A DNA stretch of 64,000 nucleotides from Sphingosinicella microcystinivorans (GCF_003634215.1 NZ_RBWX01000007.1:174001-238000); one strand, 5' to 3'. Shown: positions 48,126-57,492, numbered from the stretch's first letter. The notes: generated by a model not told the origin, from the sequence alone. A program made the numbers and translations.

Positions 48126-48702
48126 GGCAGAACGCGTGAAGCCGCGCCTTCAGAAGGTGTATGAAGAGCAGGTGCGCGCCGCGCTCACCGAGCGCTTCGG
48201 CTACAAGAACGCCATGGAAGTCCCGGGCATCGAGAAGATCGTGCTCAACATGGGCGTGGGCGACGCGACGCAGGACAAGAAGCGCATCGATGCGGCACTC
48301 GCCGAGATGATGCAGATCGCAGGCCAGCGTCCGGTGGTCACCAAGGCACGCGTCTCGATCGCACAGTTCAAGCTGCGCGAAGGCATGCCGATCGGCGTCA
48401 AGGTCACGCTGCGGTCCGACCGCATGTGGGAATTCCTGGATCGCCTCATCAACATCGCGCTGCCGCGCGTGCGCGACTTCCGGGGCGTGAACCCGAAGTC
48501 GTTCGACGGCCGCGGTAACTACGCGATGGGCATCAAGGAGCAGATCGTGTTCCCCGAGATCAACTATGACCAGGTCGAAAAGGTCCGGGGCATGGATGTG
48601 ATCATCACCACCACCGCGAAGACGGACGAGGAAGGCCGCGAGCTGCTGCGTGCGCTCAACATGCCCTTCACCGACCGCGACGAAACCCAGAAGGCCGCGT
48701 AA
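48118..48702 (+). CDS. rplE: 50S ribosomal protein L5
   Basis: 194 residues, a 5S rRNA binder. [37 protein letters not shown] and [18 protein letters not shown] are typical; the family block [17 protein letters not shown] is intact. Its C-terminus carries a short extension ([10 protein letters not shown]). Confidence 0.98.
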   Translation: MAKAERVKPRLQKVYEEQVRAALTERFGYKNAMEVPGIEKIVLNMGVGDATQDKKRIDAALAEMMQIAGQRPVVTKARVSIAQFKLREGMPIGVKVTLRSDRMWEFLDRLINIALPRVRDFRGVNPKSFDGRGNYAMGIKEQIVFPEINYDQVEKVRGMDVIITTTAKTDEEGRELLRALNMPFTDRDETQKAA

Positions 48703-48733
48703 GCGCGGCCGCTAGAGGAGCTGAACTTAAGTC

Positions 48734-49039
48734 ATGGCGAAACTGAGTTCGATCAACAAGAACGAGCGTCGGAAGAAGCTCGTAAAGCAATATGCGGGCA
48801 AGTATGCTCGCCTGAAAGCGATCGCGAACGACGAGAGCAAGGATGAGACGGAGCGTCTGATGGCGCGCCTGAAGCTTGCCGAGATCCCGCGCAACGCGAA
48901 CCCGACGCGCATCCGCAACCGGTGTGAACTCACCGGCCGTTCGCGTGCGTATTACCGCAAATTCCGCTTGAGCCGCATCATGCTCCGGGAACTGGCCAAC
49001 AAGGGCCTGATCCCGGGTGTGACGAAGTCGAGCTGGTAA
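48734..49039 (+). CDS. rpsN: 30S ribosomal protein S14
   Basis: 101 residues, the long zinc-free (C-minus) form: [21 protein letters not shown] has a single Cys and no CxxC pairs. [20 protein letters not shown] is typical. 31 nt after rplE, with GAGGAG at 48715-48720. Confidence 0.98.
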   Translation: MAKLSSINKNERRKKLVKQYAGKYARLKAIANDESKDETERLMARLKLAEIPRNANPTRIRNRCELTGRSRAYYRKFRLSRIMLRELANKGLIPGVTKSSW

Positions 49040-49055
49040 GGAAAGGATCGATCCC

Positions 49056-49454
49056 ATGTCGATGACCGATCCGCTGGGCGATATGTTGACCCGCATCCGC
49101 AATGGTCAGCAGGCCCGCAAGGACTCTGTTCTCACCCCGGCCTCCAAGCTGCGTAGCCACGTCCTCGACGTGCTGCAGCGCGAAGGCTTCATCCGCGGCT
49201 ATGCTGCTGCCGACACCGGCCAGGCGATGCGCGAGATCCGTATCGATCTCAAGTATTTCGAAGGCCAGCCGGCGATCCAGCATCTGCAGCGCGTCTCGAA
49301 GCCGGGCCGCCGCGTCTATTCGGGCGCGAAGGATCTGCCGCGCGTCCGCAACGGGCTGGGCATCACCATCGTTTCGACGCCGAAGGGCGTTCTCTCGGAC
49401 GCGGAAGCGCGCGAGCAGAACGTTGGCGGCGAAGTGCTCTGCCAGGTCTTCTAG
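49056..49454 (+). CDS. rpsH: 30S ribosomal protein S8
   Basis: 132 residues. [20 protein letters not shown] and [20 protein letters not shown] with [11 protein letters not shown] are typical. In E. coli S8 represses spc through rplE; I did not find that target by eye. Confidence 0.98.
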   Translation: MSMTDPLGDMLTRIRNGQQARKDSVLTPASKLRSHVLDVLQREGFIRGYAAADTGQAMREIRIDLKYFEGQPAIQHLQRVSKPGRRVYSGAKDLPRVRNGLGITIVSTPKGVLSDAEAREQNVGGEVLCQVF

Positions 49455-49465
49455 GGGTATTCACG

Positions 49466-49999
49466 ATGTCACGCATTGGAAAAAGACCCGTGAGCGTACC
49501 TGCAGGCGTCACCGCGACGCTGGCCGATGGCCGGCTGTCGGTGAAGGGGCCGAAGGGTGAGCTCAGCATCGTCACGCACGATGACATCAGCTACAGCGTT
49601 GAAGACGGCCGCATCTCCGTGGGTCCGGCGAACGCCTCGCGGCGCGCTCGCGACTTCTGGGGCATGCAGCGTACGCTGGTTCAGAACCTTGTGACCGGCG
49701 TTACCGACGGTTTCACGAAGGTGCTGGAGATCACCGGCGTCGGCTACCGCGCGAACGCGCAGGGCAACACGCTGAAGCTGCAGCTCGGCTACAGCCATGA
49801 TGTCGACTTCGCGATCCCCGAGGGGATCACGGTGAAGACGCCCGATCAGACCACGGTCGAGATCTCGGGCATCGATCGCCAGCAGGTCGGTCAGGTGGCT
49901 GCCGAGATTCGTCGCTGGCGGAAGCCGGAGCCCTACAAGGGCAAGGGCATCAAGTACCGCGGCGAGTTCATCTTCCGCAAAGAAGGTAAGAAGAAGTAG
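49466..49999 (+). CDS. rplF: 50S ribosomal protein L6
   Basis: 177 residues. [33 protein letters not shown] and [16 protein letters not shown] are typical; it lies near the factor-binding site. 11 nt after rpsH and 2 nt before rplR. Confidence 0.98.
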   Translation: MSRIGKRPVSVPAGVTATLADGRLSVKGPKGELSIVTHDDISYSVEDGRISVGPANASRRARDFWGMQRTLVQNLVTGVTDGFTKVLEITGVGYRANAQGNTLKLQLGYSHDVDFAIPEGITVKTPDQTTVEISGIDRQQVGQVAAEIRRWRKPEPYKGKGIKYRGEFIFRKEGKKK

Positions 50000-50001
50000 C
50001 G

Positions 50002-50358
50002 ATGGGCAAGAAACTCACATCATTCGAACAGCGCCGCCGCCGCGTGCGGACGGGGCTTCGGCTGAAGGCCGGCACGCGTCCTCGCCTGTCGGTGCATCGC
50101 TCGTCGCAGCACATCTACGCGCAGATCATCGACGACGCCGCAGGCAAGACGATCGCTTCGGCCTCGACGCTGGACAAGGACGTGAAGGGCCAGGCCGGCG
50201 CGACCGTCTCGGCGGCGACCGATGTCGGCAAGCGTCTTGCCGAACGTGCGAAGGCAGCGGGCGTAACACAGGTTGTTTTCGATCGTGGCGGCTTCCTGTT
50301 CCACGGCCGTGTGAAGGCACTCGCCGAGGCGGCGCGCGAAGGCGGATTGGAGTTCTAG
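50002..50358 (+). CDS. rplR: 50S ribosomal protein L18
   Basis: 118 residues, a 5S rRNA binder. [18 protein letters not shown] and [20 protein letters not shown] are typical. One nt before rpsE. Confidence 0.98.
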   Translation: MGKKLTSFEQRRRRVRTGLRLKAGTRPRLSVHRSSQHIYAQIIDDAAGKTIASASTLDKDVKGQAGATVSAATDVGKRLAERAKAAGVTQVVFDRGGFLFHGRVKALAEAAREGGLEF

Positions 50359-50359
50359 T

Positions 50360-51061
50360 ATGGCTGACGAAACCCAGATCGACGCCCCCGAGGCGGATAC
50401 CGGCGAGACCGAAGGTCGCGGTCGTCGCGGCCGTGGCGGGCAGGGCCGCGAAGGTGGTGGACGTGGACGTCGCGACGATCGCGGCGGCCGCGGCAATCGC
50501 CGTGAAGCGCGTCAGGAGCCGGGCGAGGAGCTGATCGAGAAGCTCGTCCACATCAACCGCGTCTCGAAGACGGTGAAGGGCGGCAAGCGCTTCGGCTTCG
50601 CAGCGCTCGTCGTCGTCGGTGACGGCAAGGGCCGCGTGGGCTTCGGCCACGGCAAGGCCCGCGAAGTGCCGGAAGCGATTTCGAAGGGCACTGCCGCCGC
50701 CAAGAAGGCGATGGTCCGCGTGCCGCTGCGCGATGGCCGTACGCTGCACCACGACGGCTTCGGCCACTTCGGTGCGGGCAAGGTCTACGTCCGCTCCGCG
50801 CCCCAGGGTACCGGCATCATCGCCGGCGGCCCGATGCGCGCCGTGTTCGAAAGCCTTGGTGTTGCCGACGTCGTCACGAAGTCGGTCGGCACCAACAACC
50901 CCTACAACATGATCCGCGCGACCTTCGAGGCGCTGAAGGAACAGGCTTCTCCGAAGGCTGTTGCCCAGCGTCGCGGCAAGAAGATCGCCGACCTCATCGG
51001 CCGTCGGGGCGATGTGTCCGGCGCGGCCGTTCAGGTCGAAGCCGACGCGGTCACGGAGTAA
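50360..51061 (+). CDS. rpsE: 30S ribosomal protein S5 with Arg/Gly-rich N-terminal extension
   Basis: 233 residues, against about 167 in E. coli. The core begins near residue 54 ([20 protein letters not shown]) and contains GYGKA-type [14 protein letters not shown] and [16 protein letters not shown]5 helps decoding fidelity and mRNA unwinding. The extra N-terminus (about residues 20-50) is made of Arg, Gly and Asp in RGG-like runs, probably disordered and RNA-binding. Extended S5 proteins occur in alphaproteobacteria. Six nt before rpmD. Confidence 0.98.
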   Translation: MADETQIDAPEADTGETEGRGRRGRGGQGREGGGRGRRDDRGGRGNRREARQEPGEELIEKLVHINRVSKTVKGGKRFGFAALVVVGDGKGRVGFGHGKAREVPEAISKGTAAAKKAMVRVPLRDGRTLHHDGFGHFGAGKVYVRSAPQGTGIIAGGPMRAVFESLGVADVVTKSVGTNNPYNMIRATFEALKEQASPKAVAQRRGKKIADLIGRRGDVSGAAVQVEADAVTE

Positions 51062-51067
51062 GTCATC

Positions 51068-51244
51068 ATGGCGAAGATCAAGCTCAAGCAGGTGGGTTCG
51101 CCCATCCGCCGCACCAAGGACCAGCGCGCGACGCTCGTCGGCCTCGGCCTCAACAAGCTTCACCGCACGTCGGAGCTGGAGGATACCCCCGAGGTTCGCG
51201 GGATGCTCCGCAAGGTCCAGCACATGGTGCAGGTCATCGACTAA
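51068..51244 (+). CDS. rpmD: 50S ribosomal protein L30
   Basis: 58 residues, full length for the family: [20 protein letters not shown], then [17 protein letters not shown] and [16 protein letters not shown]. It fills the gap between rpsE and rplO. Followed by a 78-nt gap with no clear gene. Confidence 0.97.
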   Translation: MAKIKLKQVGSPIRRTKDQRATLVGLGLNKLHRTSELEDTPEVRGMLRKVQHMVQVID

Positions 51245-51322
51245 ACCGGATTTGAACGCCTTCTTCCGTTGTGGGAGTAGGCTTCGAATTCAGCGCGACA
51301 ATAGCGAAAGCGAGTGCACACA

Positions 51323-51802
51323 ATGAAAATCAGCGATCTCAAGGACAACAAGGGCGCCCGCAAGAGCCGTACGCGCGTTGCGCGCGGCATCGGTTCGGGT
51401 CTCGGCAAGACCGCCGGCCGCGGTCAGAAGGGCCAGACGAGCCGTTCGGGCGTTGCCATCAACGGTTTCGAGGGCGGCCAGATGCCGCTCCACATGCGTC
51501 TGCCGAAGCGCGGGTTCAACAACCCGTTCGCCAAGGACTACGCAATCGTCAACGTCGGCATGATCCAGCGCGCGATCGACGAGAAGAAGCTCGATGCCAA
51601 GGCCGCTATCGGCGCCGCCGAGCTTCTCGCGGCGAACCTCGTCCGCAAGTCGAAGCACGGCGTCAGCCTGCTCGGCAAGGGTGAGCTGAAGGCGAAGCTC
51701 GACATCACCGTAGCGCGGGCCTCCAAGGGCGCACTCGCGGCGGTCGAGAAGGCTGGCGGCAAGGTCACGACGACGGTTGCCGCTGAGTCCGCCGAAGGCT
51801 GA
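51323..51802 (+). CDS. rplO: 50S ribosomal protein L15
   Basis: 159 residues. [40 protein letters not shown] and the [14 protein letters not shown] block are typical. I start it at ATG 51323; an in-frame GTG lies 9 nt upstream. Confidence 0.98.
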   Translation: MKISDLKDNKGARKSRTRVARGIGSGLGKTAGRGQKGQTSRSGVAINGFEGGQMPLHMRLPKRGFNNPFAKDYAIVNVGMIQRAIDEKKLDAKAAIGAAELLAANLVRKSKHGVSLLGKGELKAKLDITVARASKGALAAVEKAGGKVTTTVAAESAEG

Positions 51803-51815
51803 CACGGATTTTTCG

Positions 51816-51849
51816 GGGCGTGGGCATGGCGTAAAGCCGTCCCGCGCCC
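51816..51849 (+). other. strong hairpin between rplO and secY
   Basis: GGGCGTGGG (51816-51824) pairs with CCCGCGCCC (51841-51849), and after a one-base bulge ATGGC (51826-51830) pairs with GCCGT (51836-51840) around GTAAA. About 14 bp, no T-tract. It sits in the 108-nt rplO-secY gap and may lower or uncouple secY and adk expression. Confidence 0.55.
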
Positions 51850-51910
51850 TATCTAGTTCCGGTCGCCGGCCATATCGGGGGCAGGGCAGAGCTTTTTCCG
51901 GGGTAATGTG

Positions 51911-53260
51911 ATGGCGTCAGCAGCCGAACAACTTGCAGCCAATCTCAATTGGGGCTCGTTCTCCAAAGCGACCGACCTCAAGAAGCGGCTGTGGTTCACG
52001 CTCGGCGCGCTCATCGTGTTCCGCCTCTGCTCGTTCGTGCCGCTTCCGGGTATCGATCCGGTCCAGCTCAATTTGCTGTTCGACCAGACGCGCGGCGGCG
52101 TGCTCGATTTCGTCAACATGTTCTCGGGCGGCGCGCTCGAGCGCATGTCGATCGTCGCGCTCAACATCATGCCGTACATCACGGCCTCGATCATCGTGCA
52201 GCTCATGACCTCGCTGTCGCCTTCGATGGCGCAGCTCAAGAAAGAGGGCGAGAGCGGCCGCAAGAAGATCAATCAGTATACGCGCTACGGCACCGTCGCG
52301 CTCACCCTGTTCCAGGGCTACGGCATTGCCGTCGGCCTTGAAGGCTGGGGTGCGGGTCAGGGCGCGTCCGCCGTGCTCGATCCGGGCTGGTTCTTCCGCA
52401 TCACCACGATGATCACGCTGCTCGGCGGCACGATGTTCCTGATGTGGCTCGGTGAGCAGATTACCGCGCGCGGCATCGGCAACGGCATCTCGCTCATCAT
52501 CATGGCGGGCATCGTCGCGACGCTTCCGGGCGCACTCGCGGGCCTCTTCGAGCAGGGCCGCACGGGCGCGATGTCCGGCATCGTCATCCTCGCGATCATC
52601 CTCGCGGTGATCCTCGTCATCGCGTTCATCTGCTTCATGGAGCGCGCGCAGCGACGCATCCTCGTGCAGTATCCAAAGCGCCAGGTGGGCAACCGCATGT
52701 CGCAGGGCGAAAGCTCGCACCTGCCGCTGAAGCTCAACACCGCGGGTGTCATCCCGCCGATCTTCGCTTCGTCGCTGCTGCTGATGCCGCTCACGGTGGC
52801 GCAGTTCGCCGGGCAGAATTCGCAGAACGAGTGGATGATTGCGGTCACCACGGCGCTTCAGCACGGCTCGCCGCTCTACATGTCGCTCTATGCGTTCGGC
52901 ATCATCTTCTTCTGCTTCTTCTACACGGCGGTCGTCTTCAATCCCGAGGAGACGGCGGACAATCTGAAGCGGCAGGGCGGTTTCATCCCCGGCATCCGTC
53001 CGGGTGAGAAGACGACGCAGTATCTGGATTATGTGCTCACGCGCATCACGGTGGTCGGCGCGGCGTATCTCACGCTCATCTGCCTTATCCCTGAATTCCT
53101 GATCTCGTCGTTCGCGCTGCCGTTCTACTTTGGTGGCACTTCACTTCTGATCGTCGTCAACGTAACGATGGATACGGTCGCGCAGATTCAATCACATTTG
53201 CTCGCGCACCAGTATGAAGGGCTCATCAAGAAGGCGAAGCTGAGGGGGAATCGGCGTTGA
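51911..53260 (+). CDS. secY: preprotein translocase subunit SecY
   Basis: A 449-residue SecY with ten membrane spans, the protein-conducting channel that SecA feeds. LNIMPYITASIIVQLM, FNPEETADNLKRQGGFIPGIRPG and the YFGGTSLLIVVNVTMDT helix 10 are typical. I take ATG 51911; the adjacent GTG at 51908 is equally possible. Its stop overlaps the adk TTG. Confidence 0.98.
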   Translation: MASAAEQLAANLNWGSFSKATDLKKRLWFTLGALIVFRLCSFVPLPGIDPVQLNLLFDQTRGGVLDFVNMFSGGALERMSIVALNIMPYITASIIVQLMTSLSPSMAQLKKEGESGRKKINQYTRYGTVALTLFQGYGIAVGLEGWGAGQGASAVLDPGWFFRITTMITLLGGTMFLMWLGEQITARGIGNGISLIIMAGIVATLPGALAGLFEQGRTGAMSGIVILAIILAVILVIAFICFMERAQRRILVQYPKRQVGNRMSQGESSHLPLKLNTAGVIPPIFASSLLLMPLTVAQFAGQNSQNEWMIAVTTALQHGSPLYMSLYAFGIIFFCFFYTAVVFNPEETADNLKRQGGFIPGIRPGEKTTQYLDYVLTRITVVGAAYLTLICLIPEFLISSFALPFYFGGTSLLIVVNVTMDTVAQIQSHLLAHQYEGLIKKAKLRGNRR

Positions 53261-53904
53261 ACATCATACTGCTCGGCCCGCCGGGGGCGGGTAAGGGCAC
53301 GCAGGCCAGCAAGCTCGTCGAAGAGCGCGGCATGGTGCAGCTCTCGACCGGCGATATGCTTCGCGCGGCGGTGAAGGCGGGAACGCCCGTCGGTCTCAAG
53401 GCCAAGGCCGTGATGGACGCGGGCCAGCTCGTCTCCGACGAGATCGTCTCCGACCTCATCGGCGACAAGCTCGACGAGATGGGCCCGGACAAAGGCGCGA
53501 TCTTCGATGGCTATCCGCGCACGGCGGCGCAGGCGGAATCGCTCGACGCGATCCTCAGTGCACGTGGCCGCACCCTCGATCACGTCATCGAGCTTGATGT
53601 CGATGAAGACGCGCTCGTCGAGCGCATCACGGGCCGCTTCACCTGCGCGAAGTGCGGGGAAGGCTATCACGACACGTTCAAGCAGCCGAAGACCGAAGGC
53701 GTCTGCGACGTCTGCGGCGGCACGGAATTCAAGCGCCGTCCCGACGATAATGCCGAGACGGTCCGCACGCGCATGGCTGAATACCGCGCCAAGACCGCGC
53801 CGATCCTGCCGATCTACGAAGCACGCGGCCTTGTGAAGCGTGTCGACGGCATGGCGGACATGGGCGAGGTCGCGGCAAGCATTGCGGCAATTCTGGACGC
53901 CTGA
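53257..53904 (+). CDS. adk: adenylate kinase (zinc-LID type)
   Basis: A 215-residue adenylate kinase (AMP + ATP = 2 ADP). The P-loop is LLGPPGAGKGTQA, the AMP site STGDMLRAA and FDGYPRTAAQAE. The LID domain has four Cys (Cys130, Cys133, Cys150, Cys153), so it should bind zinc, unlike the E. coli enzyme. It starts with TTG inside the secY stop, with GAGGGGGA upstream, a weak start that may set its level relative to secY. In related genomes rpsM usually follows; here a 5-kb accessory segment does. Confidence 0.98.
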   Translation: MNIILLGPPGAGKGTQASKLVEERGMVQLSTGDMLRAAVKAGTPVGLKAKAVMDAGQLVSDEIVSDLIGDKLDEMGPDKGAIFDGYPRTAAQAESLDAILSARGRTLDHVIELDVDEDALVERITGRFTCAKCGEGYHDTFKQPKTEGVCDVCGGTEFKRRPDDNAETVRTRMAEYRAKTAPILPIYEARGLVKRVDGMADMGEVAASIAAILDA

Positions 53905-53948
53905 CGCACTTCCGGGCACACTTCCGCTCTAAGCGAGGGGAGGGACTC

Positions 53949-54458
53949 ATGCGCTGCATTCTGCCCGCTCTGGTGATGGCGGCGGCGCCTGCCGCTGCGG
54001 ACGTAAAGGTCAGCGACACCGGCTTTGTCGTCGAAAACAAGGCGATCGTCTCCGCCGCGCCCGATACCGTCTGGGCAGCGCTTGTCGCGCCCGCGCGCTA
54101 CTGGAATCCGGACCACAGCTATTCGGGCAAGGCGGAGAACTTCACGCTTGATGCGAAAGCGGGCGGCTGCTTCTGCGAGGCGCTGCCGGGTGGGGGCTCG
54201 GTGGAGCACATGCGCGTCGTGTTCGCCGTGCCGGGCAGCACGCTGCGGCTCGTCGGCGGGCTCGGCCCCCTGCAATCGGAAGGCGTTGCCGCCACGCTCA
54301 CATGGACGCTGAAGCTGGCATCCGGCGGCACCGAGATCACGCAGACCTATGTCGTTGGCGGGCACATGCGCGTCGATGTTCCGGCGACCGCGCCCGTTGT
54401 CGGTCAGGTGCTGAACGAACAGCTCACCCGCCTCGCCGCTCTGTTTTCCAGGGATTGA
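53949..54458 (+). CDS. exported SRPBCC (START/Bet v1-fold) protein
   Basis: A 169-residue SRPBCC-superfamily protein. The N-terminus MRCILPALVMAAAPAAADV looks like a signal peptide, so it would sit in the periplasm. The fold pattern is VSAAPDTVWAALVAPARYWNPDHSYSG, then a beta-rich core ending TQTYVVGGHMRVDVPATAPVVGQVL with the final long helix. Such proteins have a hydrophobic cavity for a small ligand; cytosolic members are more common than exported ones. It is 4 nt before the ModE-like regulator, so the two are cotranscribed. Ligand unknown. Confidence 0.75.
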   Translation: MRCILPALVMAAAPAAADVKVSDTGFVVENKAIVSAAPDTVWAALVAPARYWNPDHSYSGKAENFTLDAKAGGCFCEALPGGGSVEHMRVVFAVPGSTLRLVGGLGPLQSEGVAATLTWTLKLASGGTEITQTYVVGGHMRVDVPATAPVVGQVLNEQLTRLAALFSRD

Positions 54459-54462
54459 TGGT

Positions 54463-54840
54463 TTGGCGATTATCGGCCCCCTGAAGCTCAAGGCGCAGAT
54501 CTTCTGCGGCGGCGAGCCCGCGATCGGGCCCGGCAAGGCCGATCTGCTCGAAGCCATCGATCGGGAAGGTTCGATCTCGGCGGCGGGCCGCGCGATGGGC
54601 ATGAGCTATCGCCGCACGTGGCTTCTCGTCGACAGCCTCAATCGCTGCTGGAAGGAACGTATGGTCGAAACCACCGCTGGCGGCGGCGCCGACAAAGGCG
54701 CGCGGCTCACGCCGTTTGGACGCACCGTGCTCGATACTTACCGCGCCTTCGAAGCGAAGCTTGCGGAGACCACCGACGCACCTGTCTACCGCGATCTCCT
54801 CGCGCTGCTGCGCGACAAACCCTTGCCGCCGCACGCGTAA
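54463..54840 (+). CDS. one-domain ModE-like winged-helix regulator
   Basis: A 125-residue protein matching the N-terminal DNA-binding domain of ModE. GPGKADLLEAIDREGSISAA then GRAMGMSYRRTWLLVDSLN corresponds to the ModE helix-turn-helix. The wing reads VETTAGGGADKGARLTPFG, as in ModE GGKGGGGAVLT. The C-terminal Mop/TOBE molybdate-binding domains are absent, so if it senses oxyanion it must do so differently or through a partner. The start is TTG after a 4-nt gap. A ModE-box-like palindrome lies about 0.5 kb away, between the next two divergent genes. Confidence 0.82.
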   Translation: MAIIGPLKLKAQIFCGGEPAIGPGKADLLEAIDREGSISAAGRAMGMSYRRTWLLVDSLNRCWKERMVETTAGGGADKGARLTPFGRTVLDTYRAFEAKLAETTDAPVYRDLLALLRDKPLPPHA

Positions 54841-54841
54841 A

Positions 54842-55333
54842 TCAGGGCGCGCGCGTCACCATCACATCGATGCTGTCGGCGGCTGCGCCGCTGATCTGCA
54901 GCGTGTGGGTGCCTGTGCGCAGCGTGAAATCCACGATCTTGCGGATACCGGAGCACGCCGGGCCGTGACCGTGCGCGGTGGAGGCAACCGCTTTCCCGTC
55001 CGTTAGCACATCGATCCAGCCGCCCGCGCCGAGCGCCACGCGCCATGTCCCGGCCTGCTGCACGTCGAAGCGTATCACGCCGCCGAAGCTGCCGGGCTTC
55101 GGCTCCCGCTGTGGTGGTGCCGCGAACCGCACCTTCGTGGGTTCCAGCGCAACGCGCATCGGCGATCCAGTCGCGAGCACGGCGTCTTTCGAAAGCACGT
55201 CCGGGGTGGCGGACCAAGCGGCAAGCGCAGGCGGCAGCGGCTCCGCGCCCTTGGGGCAATCCGGCTGCGCAAGGGCAGGGGATGCAATCAGGAGCGCGAT
55301 GCCCACGCTCCAAGTCCCTGAAAGACAACCCAT
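54842..55333 (-). CDS. secreted beta-rich protein of unknown function
   Basis: A 163-residue protein I do not recognise. MGCLSGTWSVGIALLIASPALAQ is a signal peptide; the Cys at position 3 is not a lipobox. The mature part has few helices; FGGVIRFDVQQAGTWRVALG, GWIDVLTDGKA and FTLRTGTHTLQISGAAADSIDV suggest a small beta-sandwich like the pre-peptidase C-terminal or carbohydrate-binding type. Two Cys (PDCPKG, PACSG) may pair. ATG 55333 has AGGAGG upstream. It is divergent from the TonB-dependent receptor and its -10 overlaps the palindrome at 55351-55374, so it probably shares its regulation. It could help bind a ligand for the receptor. Confidence 0.65.
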   Translation of the reverse strand: MGCLSGTWSVGIALLIASPALAQPDCPKGAEPLPPALAAWSATPDVLSKDAVLATGSPMRVALEPTKVRFAAPPQREPKPGSFGGVIRFDVQQAGTWRVALGAGGWIDVLTDGKAVASTAHGHGPACSGIRKIVDFTLRTGTHTLQISGAAADSIDVMVTRAP

Positions 55334-55350
55334 ATCAGCCTCCTGCCTAT

Positions 55351-55374
55351 TGCTATATTTCTTCGTATATAGCA
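55351..55374. promoter_or_regulatory. ModE-box-like operator between the secreted protein and the TonB receptor
   Basis: TGCTATAT (55351-55358) and ATATAGCA (55367-55374) form a perfect 8+8 inverted repeat with an 8-nt spacer. This resembles the E. coli ModE box, whose half sites are CGTTATATA-like or CGCTATATA-like. On the minus strand it covers a -10 (TATATA, 55371-55366) that lies 16 nt after TTGAGG (55393-55388), so binding would block transcription of the secreted-protein gene. The TonB-receptor ATG is 49 nt on the other side. Confidence 0.7.
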
Positions 55375-55422
55375 TTGCCGCGCCGCGCCTCAATCGGGTC
55401 ATCTGTGAAAAAGGGGGAAATC

Positions 55423-57492
55423 ATGCGCGCAGGAATCATCACGCTCATTCTGTTTTCGGGCGTTGCACCGGGCGCGCTCGCGGCCGAAGTGGAAACCGCC
55501 GAGCCCTTCACGCTTGGCCAGATCATCGTCATCGCGCCCGATCAGGCGGGGGTCGCCATCGCGTCCTCAACGCTCTCGTCGGAGGCGATTTACACGTTCA
55601 ATCGCGGCACGCTTGACGAGGCGGTCAGCCTGATGCCGGGCGTTTCGGCGTCGAACAGCGGCGGCTCGCGCAACGAGCGGCTGATCTTCGTGCGCGGGTT
55701 CGATCGCTTTCAGGTGCCGCTGTCGATCGACGGCATCCGGGTCTATCTCCCCGCCGACAACCGCCTTGATTACGGTCGTTTCCTCACGCCCGACATTGCC
55801 GAGGTGCAGGTCGCGAAGGGTTATGCCTCGGTGCTGGATGGCCCCGGCGCGATGGGCGGCGCGGTCAATCTGGTCACCCGCCAGCCCACGAAGGCGATTG
55901 AGGCCGAGGTGCGCGGCACACTCTCGCTGGACCGGGATATCGATTATGCCGGCTTCAACGTCTTCGCCCTGCTCGGCACGAAGCAGGACAATTGGTACGC
56001 GCAGGGGTCTTACGCGCGGAATTTCCAGGATCACTGGGATCTTCCCGGCGGCTTCACGCCGACGGCATCCGAAGACGGCGGCGCGCGCGATTTCTCCCGC
56101 ACGCGCGACTGGCGCGTGAACGTGAAGCTCGGCATCACGCCGAACGAGACCGACGAATATTCGATCAGCTACACACGGCAGGAGGGCTCCAAGAATGCGC
56201 CGCTGCACGTTTCCGATACGGTCGCCACGCAGCGCAACTGGACATGGCCGTACTGGAACATCGAAAGCATTTATTTCCTGTCGTCGACGGCGCTCGGCGA
56301 CCGCGCCACGCTGAAAACGCGCGTCTATCGCAACACCTTCGACAATTTGCTCGCCGCCTACGACGACGTGACCCAAACCACGCAAACACGCCCGCGCGCG
56401 TTCAACTCCTATTACGAAGACGAGGCTTGGGGCGGTTCGGCCGAACTCGGCGTCGATCTGACGGACACGAACCGCCTCAGCGTTGCCGCGCATTACCGCC
56501 GCGATCGCCACGTCGAGTTCCAGCAGAGCTTCCCGGCGGGCACCACCGAGCCCGATCAGGTGAACCTCGAGGAAACATGGAGCGTCGCCGCCGAAAATCG
56601 CCTGCGCCTGTCGCCCGCGCTCACCTTCATTGCCGGCGCGAGCATCGACTGGCGCGATCTGAAGCGCGCGGAGGAATATGGCAGCGTTCCCGGCCTCCCC
56701 GGAAATCGCCTGTTCTCCTACCCGATCCGCAACAGCAGCGCGCTCAGCGGGCAGGGCCAGATCGTCTGGACGCCGGACGCCGCGACACGCATCCACGCGA
56801 GCGTCTCGTCGCGCGCGCGCTTCCCGTCGATCTTCGAGCGGTTCAGCGCGCGTTTCGGCGGCGCCACCTCGAACCCGGGTCTGAAGGCAGAGCGCGCCGT
56901 GAATTACGAGATCGGGGGCAGCCGCCAATATGGTGCCGTGCGCGTGGAAGGCGCGGCTTTCTATTCCCGCCTCTCGAACGTCATCGTTGCCTTCCCCACG
57001 ATCATCGAGGTCTGTACCGCGCCCGGCGTCTGCGATCCGCAGGCCGTCACGCAGAGCCGCAACCTCGGCAAGGGCGAAAACTATGGCGTCGAACTCGCCG
57101 TCGATGCGCGCCTTGGCGATACGCTTGGCCTCGGCGCCAATTACACGTGGACGCACCGCGATCTGGATGATCCCGCGAACGCGGCGTTCCAGCCCACGGG
57201 CGTGCCGGAGCACAAGGCGTTCGTCTGGGCGGACTGGTCGCCGGTTTCGCGCCTGCACGTCGTGCCGAACGTCGACATCGCCTCAAGCCGCTGGACCGTG
57301 AACACGGCGGGCACGCGCTATTCCAAGACCGGGAGCTATGTGCTCGCGAACCTGCGCATCGATCTCGACGTGACGGAGACCGTCACGATCGGCATGGGCG
57401 CGCGCAACCTGTTCGACGAGGCCTATCAGCTCACCGATGGCTTCCCGGAGCCGGGCCGCAGCGTTTTCGCGAGCGTCAGGGCTCGGCTGTAG
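55423..57492 (+). CDS. TonB-dependent outer-membrane receptor
   Basis: A 689-residue TonB-dependent receptor. MRAGIITLILFSGVAPGALAAEV is the signal peptide. A TonB-box-like FTLGQIIVIAP is followed by the plug (about 45-165: LDEAVSLMPGVSASNSGGSR, IFVRGFDRFQVPLSIDGIRVY, VQVAKGYASVLDGPGAMGGAVNLVTR). The barrel ends GRSVFASVRARL; the last residue is Leu, not the usual Phe or Trp. It takes up a scarce ligand using the proton-motive force. The ModE-like box upstream suggests an oxyanion such as molybdate or tungstate, alone or chelated, rather than iron; this is inference. ATG 55423 has AAGGGGG upstream. Its 3' end overlaps the opposing transporter gene by 17 nt. Confidence 0.9.
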   Translation: MRAGIITLILFSGVAPGALAAEVETAEPFTLGQIIVIAPDQAGVAIASSTLSSEAIYTFNRGTLDEAVSLMPGVSASNSGGSRNERLIFVRGFDRFQVPLSIDGIRVYLPADNRLDYGRFLTPDIAEVQVAKGYASVLDGPGAMGGAVNLVTRQPTKAIEAEVRGTLSLDRDIDYAGFNVFALLGTKQDNWYAQGSYARNFQDHWDLPGGFTPTASEDGGARDFSRTRDWRVNVKLGITPNETDEYSISYTRQEGSKNAPLHVSDTVATQRNWTWPYWNIESIYFLSSTALGDRATLKTRVYRNTFDNLLAAYDDVTQTTQTRPRAFNSYYEDEAWGGSAELGVDLTDTNRLSVAAHYRRDRHVEFQQSFPAGTTEPDQVNLEETWSVAAENRLRLSPALTFIAGASIDWRDLKRAEEYGSVPGLPGNRLFSYPIRNSSALSGQGQIVWTPDAATRIHASVSSRARFPSIFERFSARFGGATSNPGLKAERAVNYEIGGSRQYGAVRVEGAAFYSRLSNVIVAFPTIIEVCTAPGVCDPQAVTQSRNLGKGENYGVELAVDARLGDTLGLGANYTWTHRDLDDPANAAFQPTGVPEHKAFVWADWSPVSRLHVVPNVDIASSRWTVNTAGTRYSKTGSYVLANLRIDLDVTETVTIGMGARNLFDEAYQLTDGFPEPGRSVFASVRARL

